DNA from: Ophioderma brevispina | Taxonomy: Eukaryota > Echinodermata > Ophiuroidea > Amphilepidida > Ophiodermatidae | Length of the DNA stretch: 64,000 nucleotides | Direction of reading: 5' to 3' | NCBI GenBank assembly: GCA_023653785.1 | Contig: JAMKCH010011879.1 | Span: forward strand, 1-64,000 | Part shown: piece after piece, positions 22,445-33,469 of the stretch | How the letters are laid out: each line of letters opens with the position of its first letter | How positions within the stretch are numbered: position 1 is the first letter of the stretch | The notes under the pieces: model-generated | Databases searched by the model: none | Seen by the model: the letters and a program-made list of their open reading frames with translations, nothing else | Told to the model about the DNA's origin: nothing | Position numbers and translations under genes: made by a program

Positions 22445-23720
22445 GTCAGGATCAGAGATGGTAGTTATGTTGTGTGGTATACGGCCAGCCCCGAATGGTT
22501 TTGGGTAAAAAGGAGGAGTGTTTATAGCAGTCTTTGTTTGTTGAGATGGTTAAATATGAATCGGATGATGTGCCGTGATTGAACGCCAGTAGTACTGGCT
22601 GTACTGGGTTTCGATGGGCAGGGATATGTGACAAAGTCTTGCTTTGTGACAAATGAATAGACGTTTGATTCCTTTGGTGGTAGGGGTAGAGATTAAATCT
22701 TTCACCATCTGAGTGGCACTTCCTGGCGTTTTAGATGTATAATCCTCAAAGATTGAAACTTGCTGCTCTGTTTTGCACTGCTTCAAGCTGATCGGTGTTA
22801 TTTTTGGTATGTGGGTCCCAGACGGTAGAGCAGTACTCGATGAATGGTCGGAGACCAAAGTGATTTGTATGCCGTAGTTATGGTGATTTATTACATGAAT
22901 AAAGGTTTATCTTAATGAAAACCTAAAGATCTATAGCTTTCGTGCAAAATCTAATGTAGTGTCTGTTCCAGTGAGTTGGTTGAATGATACGCACAGATAA
23001 GTGTGATTTTCTACTGTGGACAGGTCGTCACCCCCAAGTGTAGGTTGGATATGTGAAATGCTTTGGAGACCTTGCGTGTGTTCTTCTCATAACAAAGCAT
23101 TTGTGGAAAAGAAATTTAAATTGCCACTTCGCTCCCAGTCACCAAGTGTGTTAATCTTCTTGTAATAGGTCTGCGTCTAGGTTATTTTTGATTTCACGGA
23201 AGATGACGCAGTCGTCTGCAAATAGGCGTATCGACTATTGAATGTTGTTAGGGAGGTCGTTTATGTAGATCAGGAACAGCAGCGGTCCAAGCACCGTACC
23301 CTGAGGGACGCCATTATAAATAACTTCAGACCAGGCCGATTGCTCGCCGCTGACGACTATACTCTCTGGAGGGGTTAGAGATGCGACTGAGATGAGGAAA
23401 GCTGTGATCCAGGTCAGGTTGAGTCGTATACCATAATTGGGAGTTCTTGATATAAGCTGTGTGAGGGACGACATACGTCAAAGGCTTTGGGAAATCCATT
23501 ATGGACCAGGTTCTACCTGGGACTTACTGTCGAGAGAACGTGCCAGGTCTTGTACTGTAAGAATGATTGGTTTCACAAGAGTGCCTGACGAAAACCATGT
23601 TGTGTGTTGTGAGGAATGTGTGTTTATTTAAATGTTCATGATGTAGAAGGTGATGTGTTCGCGAATTTTCTGCTGCAAATGGAGGTAAACTACACAGGGA
23701 GCTAGTTAGATGCCAAAAAG
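22445..23720 (-). mobile_element. CR1/L2-like LINE, reverse transcriptase part (decayed)
   Basis: Read on the minus strand, several frames give in order: NKHTFLTTH and an MDFPKAFD-like box; [20 protein letters not shown] (about 23,250-23,315); a frame break; RLFADDCVIFREIKNN, the catalytic FADD box (about 23,185-23,215); then YCSTVWDPHTKNNTDQLEAV near 22,780 and a C-terminal 'YKHSSFLPKTIRGW' block near 22,500. This is the usual order of a CR1/L2-type reverse transcriptase. Multiple frameshifts and stops make it non-functional as written. Its endonuclease half lies at 27.9-28.9 kb. Confidence 0.85.
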
Positions 23721-24240
23721 TTTCTATCGCCTCTTATTGAAAAATGGGGGAAGGGGGAAATGTTTGCACAGTGTAACCAAGAAATAGCGAACCTCTCCAG
23801 TCTTGGATTTCTGAAAAAAAAAGAGTGAGAAAGGGGGCAAGTTCTTAATGCAAATTTACAGTATTTAGCAAGGATCTCGGTCCGGACCAGATGATTGTTT
23901 GGGTAATATTATTAAGAAGTTTGAAACACATGCACAGAAATAATATAGGTGGGCTACATACTGATTGCCCATAGGAGGTAAAAGCTAAATTTTCTTGTGT
24001 AAATACAGAAAAAAAAAAATGTCATTTAGGATCTTGCTTTGGTTTGATTTATAAGACTTAATTGCATTCTGTAGGGCAGGGAATGCCAATGGTGTCACTT
24101 TGGAGGCTTTTGATGAACTATAAAAGGGTTGTGTTTAGAGGTGAAGAAGGATCCAAAATACTGACCTCCTCGTGGGGTGCGAACAACCTGATACAAGATT
24201 TTGATTTAAAATGTTTGCTCTATCCACCCTCTGATGAGAG
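23721..24240. other. No recognised feature
   Basis: Sequence between the LINE reverse transcriptase and the palindrome cluster. No gene or repeat is recognised. Confidence 0.5.
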
Positions 24241-24249
24241 GAGGTTGGA

Positions 24250-25160
24250 CCTTCTATGGCACCATAAAGGCCATAAACGTATTGCCGCAACGCGTTTGCG
24301 AGAAAAAAGTCAGCAATGCGTTGCGAACATTTCGGCAACGTATTGCGGTTTCGGCCAATCAAATCATGAATTTCTGTGACGTATTTCAAAATTAGACTAC
24401 TTACGCGTTGCTAGGATACTTTGCAACGCGTTGCAAACCTTTCACAAGCGCTGCGAGCTTCACAAGCGTTGCAAGCTTCACAACGCGTTTGCGAAGGGAG
24501 ACCCACAAGCCATAAAAGGTCATAAGTATTGCCGCAAACGCGTTGTGAGAAGTCACAACGAGGTTGCGACATGTCGGCAACGCGTTGCGGTTTTTTCGTC
24601 GCCAATCAAAATCATGAATTCTGCTGACTAATTTCAAAAAAATAAAATCACAACGCGTGCGACCTTCACAACGCGTTCCATCCAACCCTTCACAACGGTT
24701 CCGGCAAGACGTTATGACCATTAGTGCCTTCACAACGCGTTGGTGAAGTTTACAACGCGTTGTGAAGTCGCAAAACGCGTGTGGAAGGCTTGCAACGCGT
24801 TTGAAGGCCATAAGGGGTCATAACCGTATTGCCGCCAACGCGTTGTTTTGTTGGACTATTTTTTTAAATACGCACAGAAATTCATGATTTTGAGTGGCCG
24901 TGGCCGCAAACGCGGTGCCGAAAGTCGCAACGCATTGCTACTTTCTCACAACGCGTTTCGGAAATACGTTATGACCCCTTAGCTTGTGACCCTTCGCAAC
25001 GCGTGTGAAGGCCGCAACGCGTGTGAAGGTCGCAACGCGGTGAAGGCTTTTTTTGCACGCGTGTGTTCCACAAACGCTTGCTAGATCCTTTGGGCAACGC
25101 GTTGTGGGTCTAATTTTTGAAAATACGTCACAGAAATTCGTCCTTCTAATTGGCCGCGCC
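24250..25160. repeat. CAACGCGTTG palindrome cluster
   Basis: Around twenty full or near copies of CAACGCGTTG (often within CGCAACGCGTTGCG) are packed into about 0.9 kb. Higher-order units start 'ccataaaggccataaacgta' (about 24,258), 'ccataaaaggtcataagtat' (24,510) and 'ccataaggggtcataaccgt' (24,812). The block 'gccaatcaaaatcatgaatt' is direct at about 24,354 and 24,600 and inverted at about 24,860 and 25,115. The tract is therefore an inverted array of palindromes, CpG-rich in an AT-rich context. The long minus-strand open frame at 24,401-24,811 is a by-product. Confidence 0.8.
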
Positions 25161-27834
25161 TCAACTAGGCGTGCAGGTGAATAATGAAAGTGTCTGCATC
25201 GTGGATATTTACAATGTATTGTATGTGCAAGAGAGACTCTGTCAGCAACTCAGCACACTTCGCTTTTTGAAATCGGACACTCCGTTGCAAAGTATTCATT
25301 TTTTTGTACTTGTACAGAACAGTCATTTGGAACCAAAAGTGTGTCAAAGGTCAAGTCTTTTTATTTTCTTTATTTTGCCATTGGACAGGGTACTGTATCT
25401 TTCAACAAAAAAAAAAATAGTAAGATTAACGATAAAAAAACAAAAAGGTATATAACACTGATTTTTTTTGATGGATGTTCCTGATATATGACCTAAAGTT
25501 AATCATATTGCAAGAATTTGACCGCCATTTCCAACTTAATTTTAATCATTTTTGCGGGAAAACTTTTTTTTAAATTTTGTGTTTTTCAATGAAAAGGAAA
25601 AACAACTATTTCTTAAGATAGACGTACTTTATGAGAAATTTACACAATAGCATTCTGCAACTTTTCTTCTATACACTCACAGACTTTGCAGTCTATCCTA
25701 TAGTCTTACTTTACCCTAATTAGCATGATTTTGACCAAAAATGAGCAAAATTTGTATTTTTTTTAAAATCACACTACAAACAATCTGAAAAATTTCAGGA
25801 TTTTGTTTCTATACGCAAGACAAAACATAATTATGAACCAAATGAGCCAAATAATGCTCCCTTAATTGGCTAATAACATTTGTAACCAAAATATGTTTCT
25901 GCAAAATTTAAGAGTTTTGTTCTTTTTCTTGCATTTTGTGAGAAGTTGACAAGCTGGATCGGTCTGAAATTTTCATGGGTTTCCCCTTCAAGCCGTTACC
26001 CAACACAAATATGAAGAGAGGAGTTGTATCAAATGTGGCATAGGCCTAATTTGCATATTGTGGCAAAAAGTTGGCATCAAAAGATTTGAGATTTTTCATG
26101 AAATGAAATTTTGCATTTGTTGGAAGTTTACAAAAGCTATCAATCTGTAGTTTCATTGTGTTTTCAAACCTGTACAAAACGGAGCTTTGTACACAATGAT
26201 TTTGAAAAATTATATTCCTGACCTAAGTTACTATTTTAAAATTTGGCAAAATGGATATAAGGCTGTTAAGCCACGGGGGCTTCAGCATCATTGTCCACCA
26301 AAGAAGCCCTATTTTGAAAGGTTTACACTCTCACCAAAGACCCCTATTGTTTTTGGGGGGGGAGAGACTTTTGAAAATTCTCACCAAATAACCTGTTTTG
26401 AAAAATGACATCTTTTGATAATTAGGCAAATTTGTCGTCCAAATAAACCCCTATTTATGGGCAATTGGCGGTCTCTCACCCAAAGGGACCTCTATTTTAC
26501 AGTCACCAATGCCTCTGGGTCTGAGTCATAGACTGAAACCCTAAAGAATTTTATATTGGAGTGCCATCCCCCATCCCCCCCCCCTCGTGTGAAAATGGTT
26601 TTTTTTTTTAAAATTAACTAAGGGCGGGGGGGGTCCTTATTTACGCCAGGGGACATGGAGGTGGTTTTAAGGGGAATGCGAAAAGAAAAATGTACGGAAG
26701 AGTGAATATGATTTTTTTCACAAGAAGCGAGGCGGAAACAATGAAACTTTCCAAGGGGAATGTAGGATTTTTTTAACGGAAGCGAAACGACGAGGGGGGA
26801 ATGCGACATTTTTCGCCGAAAGAATTGAAATCATGCTTCTCCCTGGTGTAAAATAATGACCGTTGCCTAATGTAATAATAATTATGCAGAACAATGGAGG
26901 GCACCTGCTATCAAGGCAGGTCTAATAAACTAGGTGAAATGTTGGCCGGATTTCTAATGGAAATAAAATGGTTTCGAAATGCTTCATTCTACATCGGAAA
27001 GCCCATACCTCGCTATGAAAGTATAGTATTACGGTCTCATAGGTCACTGAGATACAAACTATTTTGGGATCTTACATCACAACTGTCAAAAAAGCACAGC
27101 ACCGCCACGTGAGCACCACATACTGCTTATAGGGGTGCCATTTCAGGTTTGGCATGCAAGCTGGTTCTTGGTGGCACTTTATGCCTTGCTCATATTAGTC
27201 TTCATTTCGGAGAGCTATTAGCGATCAAATTGCTTTGTAAAAAAAAAAATAACCAAAAAATTTTGATCAATATGTAATCAGTACATCTTGTTGATTTTCT
27301 GGAAATATTTCGTTGTGGAGAAAAAAAAATCTTGATGAATTTTTCAAAAATCAATTCTCAGGAACCACGCATCTGATTCACCATCAACAAACGCCCAGCT
27401 GTAGCTTGTCATCAAACTTTCCAAAAACCCACACTCTGAAGGCCTGTAACAAGTCGCAACGCTCTGATTTACACATTTCGAGTTCACGTTAGTCAACGGA
27501 ATGCTAAATAATCAAAAGTGGTGGCCATGCGGTCGTGGTTAGGTTTTGACATGCGTTTCCCAATGGGGCGTGAAGGTGCTCGAAACCTGCCAGTTTGTGG
27601 GATGACTTATCAAGGTATCTCATTCGATAGATACCAACCTACATCATATTTTTCAATTCGTTTTAGAATGTTAAGGGAAGATATGCTGCGACAACATAGT
27701 TGAGCGGGAAGACATGGATTAGATTATTTGATTAAATTGTATGATTTCTGTACAATGTGTTTGCTCTCTACACACCACACACACAGACGCAGTGCAGCGA
27801 TCGGTCACCGAGTACGTAAAGGTAAATGAACTCC
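25161..27834. other. No recognised gene
   Basis: AT-rich sequence with scattered short open frames. The part from 26,270 to 26,530 is built from loosely repeated 'caccaaagacccctatt'-like phrases. G-runs occur near 26,350 and 26,620. No domain, tRNA or clear transposon end is seen. Confidence 0.45.
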
Positions 27835-27904
27835 TACCTCAACGCGTGCTACTTTATCGCAAAGGCTTGCCGAGATGTCGCAACGCGTTGCCGGCAATTA
27901 AGTT
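27835..27904. repeat. Isolated CAACGCGTTG repeat fragment
   Basis: It contains 'caacgcgtgctac', 'gcaaaggcttgccgagatg' and 'tcgcaacgcgttgccggcaa', the same vocabulary as the 24.3-25.2 kb cluster. It sits exactly where the LINE endonuclease frame breaks off. Confidence 0.7.
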
Positions 27905-28870
27905 TTGGCCGTATGGCTTGATGGCTTGCCTACACGTATACCCCACCAGGGACGGCGGCATGCATATCCCATCCCACCACTGGGGAGGTTGAAGTCCCCA
28001 CCCAACACTAGTGGGCCATCATTAATAGATTTTTATATTAAGTCGAGCGCCTCACGGAGGGTGGTATGTATACTTATTCAGGAGAGTTACCAAACTTATG
28101 GGATCGATAAAATGACCTAATAGGGGATGTCTTGGTCCTTGAATTTTGAATGCGGGGGGAGTACCCAGATGACTAAGCACTTGGTAGCTGATTCAACACG
28201 GTGAGTAGCAACCAGGTCATTCCGTAGGGCAATGAGGACACCACCCTTGGAATTACCTCACTTGTCCATACGGACAATGAGAAGTGCGATGGAAAATATC
28301 ACTACTATCCACATCACTATCAGCTGCCAATGTGTCTTTCAGTGCATATGATGCAATCAGGGCATTATTATCAATCTAACAGAAGGTCGAAAACTTTACC
28401 CCGAATATACTACAAAATTAATTACCATGAATTTTAGGGATTGCTATTTCTACCCGTTTTTGGTTTGGGTTTATCGAGCGAGGTGGAATTAACCATGAGG
28501 TACTTTTGCCACTCGGACTAGTACGACTAGTGGAAAAACCCTGTTAAGGGCACCTGGTCCCACTAGGAATTTCTGAGGGGAAGACCGTGGCAAAGGGAAA
28601 AGCAAAAGATGTAGATACTATGCTCAAACAGGACAAAATGTTGCTCAAATCCAAACAAGTATCAGAAAAATTTAAAGGGACATTGGCATATTCCGGACTG
28701 CCACAATTATTACAAATCCAGGAAATATTGCATTTGAGAATTTCATAGCTTGGCGTAGTCATTACTCTACAAATCAACGTGATACCACCTGATCCACACC
28801 TGTCACAGCAAGTGGCTCTTTGACAACACTTTGCTGCTTATTGCAAATGTGCGGTTATTTTGGCTTGTAG
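27905..28870 (-). mobile_element. CR1/L2-like LINE, PHD-like and endonuclease part (decayed)
   Basis: On the minus strand from about 28,810 downward: CDRCGSGGYHVD and ISWICNNCGSPEYANVP, a Cys/His-rich segment common at the start of such LINE proteins. Next come GGVLIALRNDLVATHRVESA (about 28,200-28,240) and GPLVLGGDFNLPSGG (near 27,985-28,020), both apurinic-endonuclease signatures. Frameshifts and stops separate them. The order and strand match the reverse transcriptase at 22.4-23.7 kb, so one LINE was probably split by about 4.2 kb. Two independent fragments remain possible. Confidence 0.75.
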
Positions 28871-29564
28871 GGGCCCCAGGTTAGGCTTATAATGTCACCC
28901 GACTGATAAGCAGCAGTGGTACAACAAGGATAATCTACATTTGGGAGGAATCCCTACGTGGTCATGATTTGTGTGGCATGCAGTGTTAGATAGTTTTTGT
29001 ACGTGCATGGTGTGAGAACCTTTGAATTTGCTGGAAAGAAATTTGTATTCAAAAATCGGAGCAAAAAGCAAACTTGGTTGTTACTGGCATGAGTACGATG
29101 ATTTAAAATGATTAAGTTCAATTAATATCGTGCGATTGTAAAAGTCGGATCAAAATAAGTGTAATTGTGAGTTATTATGATATCTAGGGTAAATATCGTC
29201 ACACTACTTGATTCATCAGTCTCTTCAGAACATTATCACCGTGAACTTAGTCACACTTAACCAAATACGAACTGTGTCCTTTAACTGAAAGGAAAAGGGA
29301 AAAGAGGTATTTGACCAACAGATTTAAGGCTCTGTTACACTGTTTCAACAGTCAAGTTTTACATATAACACATTTTTGGGTGAGTTCATCATCGAAATGT
29401 TTAATAGTACTGTTTTAAATGCCAATCAGTCACTAATATCGAGTATGGCTACCCCCTGGCATGAATCAGTGGGTCAAGATCGTCACGGCGACTGTTCACA
29501 TGTTGTTTATGAGGTCAATGGGTAGAGTTATATTAGAGCGCCATCCGGTCACGAGCCTAAGCTA
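28871..29564. other. No recognised feature
   Basis: AT-rich spacer between the LINE fragment and the Tc1-like element. Confidence 0.5.
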
Positions 29565-30560
29565 ACTCCTGTAGAGTTTGAGGAGGATTATCCCTGTGCC
29601 TGCTGGCTGGGCAATGCAGCAAAAATCCCAGGAATGGTCGGTAGGGTTCATATCAGCAGGGCAGCAAGCAGGCTATGGTATTTGCTCCCCCCCGCTGCCT
29701 CAAGAAATGGGTCTCCCTGTGCGGCGTGGCGTTGTGTCGTCTTGTAGCCGAAAATTGCGACGGCGTTCCTGTTTGCCATCTGGCACCACTAGTGACCTTT
29801 TTCCTCCATAAATACCGCGGCCCCAATATTATTACTGAGCCGCACCAACCATAAGTCGTTTCCTGAATACAATCATCTCGGCGGTTCTCACCTCTATCGA
29901 CGAACTCTTTGTCTTCCATCTTTATGTTCAAGGATGTAGCGGCTCTCGTCCATGAAGACAACCTGTCTGCCCGGTGTCCGAGCTGTACTCTTAAAGACAC
30001 TATCAGTGATTTGCTAAATCAGCAAATCGAAAAAAAATCATCAAAATCAGAGTTTTTGCATGTATTAACATTACAGGTATCCTAACATACCGAAATGATA
30101 GACCAGCAGCAACCTAAGAAGGACAGAATCGGAGATTTTAGTCATTACTGTCCGAACGGACCTCACTACAACACGTAATTGAATGGAGAATCGTACATTG
30201 CAACACTACTTACCGTTTTCTTCCTTTCTGAATCACAATTCTACAGCTGGAAAAGGTAACTTATAAGAATTCTACAGACTTATTTATCCTTCACGATTGA
30301 AGCTATTCCTGAAATTTCACATATTTTTCAAAATCACTGATAGTGTCTTTAAAAACCAGCGAAGTCGGGCAACTCTGTGGGGAACGATTAGGCGTGGACC
30401 TTTGGTTCCCCAAACGACGAAGACGGCTCGTTGGCTTTTCCGGGCTCTGCGGCACAGATTAAGTAGTCGGTGATCATCTCGTCATTTTACAGACCGTACT
30501 CTGCGATATCCCAAGGAAATCAGCGATCTTTGGCTTGTTTGTACCCTTCCCGAATTTTGG
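29565..30560 (-). pseudogene. Tc1/mariner-like transposase, broken and interrupted
   Basis: On the minus strand the N-terminal part (30,353-30,560) reads KIADFLGISQSTVCKM, a helix-turn-helix, then HRLLNLCRRARKSQRAVF. The catalytic part (29,570-29,990) reads FMDESRYILEHKDGRQRV, ENRRDDCIQETTYGWCGSV, then YGGKRSLVVPDG in another frame. The 'DESR..L...DGR.RVWR..GE....CI.ET...GG' layout is typical of Tc1 transposases (cut-and-paste, TA targets). The frame is split by the TTAA element at 29,995-30,348 and by several frameshifts, so it is inactive. Terminal repeats were not located. Confidence 0.8.
29995..30348. mobile_element. 354-bp TTAA-flanked MITE inside the Tc1 transposase
   Basis: Ends are exact inverted repeats of 18 bp (AGACACTATCAGTGATTT), flanked by TTAA at 29,991-29,994 and 30,349-30,352. 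It lies between the helix-turn-helix and catalytic parts of the transposase, both of which continue on either side. It has no coding capacity. The TTAA target suggests piggyBac-type mobilisation, which is inferred. Confidence 0.85.
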
Positions 30561-31595
30561 GTAAACGATATAAATTAGGACACTGTTTGATGTTATAATC
30601 TATATCACGTTGTCTGTATTTTCTCAGTGGGATCTGCACAGAGTTTGTTATTGTTCGTGCTCATTTGTTTGTAGATTACCTGATGAAGAGCATGAGCTCG
30701 AAAGCTAGTAACTAAGTATAATTATATGGTGCAACCTGCAACGCCTCGCCCTCTCACAATCTCTCCGTATTATTATTCTACGTTATTCCTGATGGGGCAC
30801 TCCATTTGTACAAGTTCCAAACAATTTCTCCTATTATTTATTTGTGTTTCGACACCCTGGTGATCCAGATGGATACAAACGACAGGTTACCACATTTACC
30901 ATTAAACAATCTCACTTCAAACTCAGGAAATAACACAACAGAGGATAGTAATTTATTATACACGTGCACAATCTCTTCGTCTTCTTGAAGCCAAAACACG
31001 TTACACTCAACACTGTCAATGTCTCGACATTAAACATGTGAAGAGGAAAATCGTGTGCCCTCTGGGCTTCTTCTCCACAAGAAGCTGAACTTAGCATGTG
31101 ATGACCACGACCTTCACCAGCGATGGGACAACACACTCTGGTCTGCATCAAGATCTCTTACTACCATTGCACACCAAGCAACGACTACTAAATTTCAGAA
31201 CTTGACCTCGAGGAGCAACTAGATTAAAGTTGACATCTGGAACCAAAGTCCCAATCCTCATGAATACCCCAGGACTCTTAATATCCTCAATGACACTGTC
31301 AGTCAATCTTCTCAGGACCAGGCTACTTCTATATCAATTAAACTCGTCAGATATCGGTCATTTTAAATGCAAGAAATCCCAAATGTCTAACCCATATAGC
31401 TTCATCTATGCCCTCTACACAGCTAGATAAGAGGGGAAGGGGGAGACGATACAAACGTTCCCGTTAACTACCAAAATACCGTAGATTGTAGATCAATGAG
31501 AGCCCAATATGGTCTGCCTACAGAAAAAAAACTTCTAAGAATTGAAATAGGACATGATGACTTGTGCACTTATAACACGACTGATCGCTTCCCAA
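30561..31595. other. No supported gene; possible retroelement tail near 30.68 kb
   Basis: 'acctgatgaagagcatgagc' followed by 'tcgaaagctag' (about 30,679-30,710) resembles 3' ends of some retroelements. Open frames downstream have no recognised motif, but the sequence leads into the Penelope-like element. Confidence 0.35.
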
Positions 31596-32340
31596 ACCCG
31601 AAATTGTCAACCTATCTCATTACGATCTGAATAGTAACAACATTAGTTTACTGTCCAATGGTTTAGGATTCTGTCAGTTACGCAACCTCCATTGACTCTC
31701 CGGACTCCACCTCGTCTCGTGTAACCGAAGGAAACCGCTGTGTGATGACGCATCCCATAAAATCTAAATTCCATTCCAAAAGATACCATCCTCCTCAACA
31801 TCTCAAGATTTGAACTTTTTCTTGATCACGTTCTTCAAATATATTATTGAGTCTTTCTTCAAAACCTAAGCGGTTCAAAGACATCTCACTACTGGCGAAA
31901 GGCATTCGTTACGTGGAAATTCCGACGAAATTTTTATTGGAGCCTGCCGATAGGGAGGGCAATTGTCGTTATGGACCGTGAGATATACATTGCTGAGGGT
32001 AACAGACAGGTTATATAGATGACAATTCATCTTACGGCCAAACTCTCTTTCGTCCCACTGAAAAACCCAGAAACTTGTCAGAGAAACTGTTCAAAAATTG
32101 ATGTAGATTCTAATATCAAACAGATCTGGTACCCCAAAATGTACCCAAAATTCATAAGTCAATACCCCCCGGCCGCCAATTGTGTCTAGTTTCGCTTTTC
32201 CAACAACACAGATATCTAATTCATTGATATTCACCTAAGATCTCTTGTGCAATCTCATCCATGCTTTGTACAGGACACAGCATACATTTTCTTAAATCTA
32301 GTCTTTTATTGAATTAGGCAATCGGCAGATTATGTTCATG
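31596..32340 (+). pseudogene. Penelope-like element, N-terminal part
   Basis: Across shifting frames the plus strand gives VNLSHYDLNSNNISLLSNGL (about 31,608-31,667), like the N-terminal 'NLSS..L...E..LLS.GL.F' of Penelope-like elements. Then come SSYGQTLFRPTEKPRNLS (about 32,030-32,080) and VPKIHKSIPPG (about 32,143-32,175), matching the pre-reverse-transcriptase 'PKIHK..NPGRPI' region. Frameshifts are frequent. The catalytic part resumes at 35.4 kb after about 3 kb of other sequence. Confidence 0.55.
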
Positions 32341-32781
32341 ACATAGTGACGGATGTTGAATTTTTCCCGGATACTAAAGCGTTATCGCTCCGTCATATGC
32401 TCATTATGGAAACTAACATTCGGCGTTTTGTTCTGAACTATCCGTCAAACCAACGTCCCGTCATCGCGAATCTGCTCAATTTGGTTTATTCAACATATGC
32501 CAGGCTGTTGAGTGGTTTGCCGCGATTCACCCGTTGGAATCTGAAATTAATATCCATTTTTTTTTTTTTTTTTTTTTAAATTAATTACATATTTTTGCGT
32601 GTGTCAGTATAATTAAGATGAGAATAGTTACAAACAAAAGTATTTTTAAAGCCTGTGGTTGGAAATCCAGTTATACACTTCTTTGACATAGGGTTCAACA
32701 TCCGTCCATGTAATACAACAACCAAGTCTCTGTTATGCAATTCTACGTCAAATTGACAAAATATTTAATTAAGATTATTAA
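32341..32781. other. Uncharacterised open frame and T-run
   Basis: A 77-codon frame (32,346-32,579) ends in a poly-T tract (about 32,558-32,577). It could be residual Penelope-like sequence, but I see no motif that proves it. Confidence 0.3.
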
Positions 32782-33469
32782 CCCTCTTCTACCGAAGGGG
32801 GGGGGGGTTACCACCCCCTTCATGTTTTTTTTTTCCCCCGGCTTGCTAAACCCCCCCTTTTTGGTGCAAATTATTAATGTAGTTGTCAATGGACAGGTTT
32901 CCGCTCCTTTTTAAATCCAAAAACAAAACATCCACCGGGGTATAGGTCCGATACAGAGTGATCCCAAGTGATGGATGGGGGGGGGGGGGGGGGGGGGTGG
33001 TTACCACCCACCTTCGGAAGAGAGTACTCAACAATGCCTAACTAACACAGACAGGCAACACTATTTTGGTTCAAATAGCTATGGTCTCCTTTCCATTGAT
33101 ACCAAAATGAGTACCAACATGCCTAGCATTACGTCATAATTACGTCACAATGATGTAATCAAGTTCGCATGTCAGCAAACTGCCATTTCCATAGACACAC
33201 ACAGTGAGAAAATCATTTTTCGCCAAAGTTGGAAATCAATTTCCTGCGGTTTTTTGACTCTATACTTGATGGAAATGACTAGTTTTATATAATGACAGCA
33301 TTGTATAGCTATAATAAGGTGTGGGTTGCTAAAATTGCGATTCAATTTTCCCACCCTAATTTTCGTATTTTTGTACTTTTCCTCAACATATCGTCATGGG
33401 TGGACGTCATAATGGGATGTTAGTACTTGATGTGGTAGGTTTGTTACAAAATGGCTCAGTAACGAAGGG
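32782..33469. mobile_element. 688-bp TTAA-flanked element (CCCT...AGGG ends)
   Basis: TTAA precedes CCCTCTTCTACCGAAGG (32,782) and follows ...TCAGTAACGAAGGG (33,469). The ends are imperfectly inverted. Long G-runs with 'ggttaccaccc' lie inside at about 32,797 and 32,980. The right half is a minus-strand copy of the CRE-motif repeat, whose copy ending near 41,085 (GAGGG then TTGA) shares the same terminus. No coding frame is present. Confidence 0.5.
33060..33360 (-). repeat. CRE-motif repeat within the 688-bp element
   Basis: 'tccattgataccaaaatgag', 'catgcctagcattacgtcat' and 'cttgatggaaatgactagtt' are the reverse complement of the family core. Confidence 0.7.

Noticed and set aside
24401..24811. 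136-codon minus-strand open frame (and shorter frames on both strands at 24,135-24,631)
   Set aside because: It is generated by the repeating CAACGCGTTG units, with cyclic Arg/Cys/Leu-rich peptides. No domain, no splice context, and the repeat is non-coding in structure.
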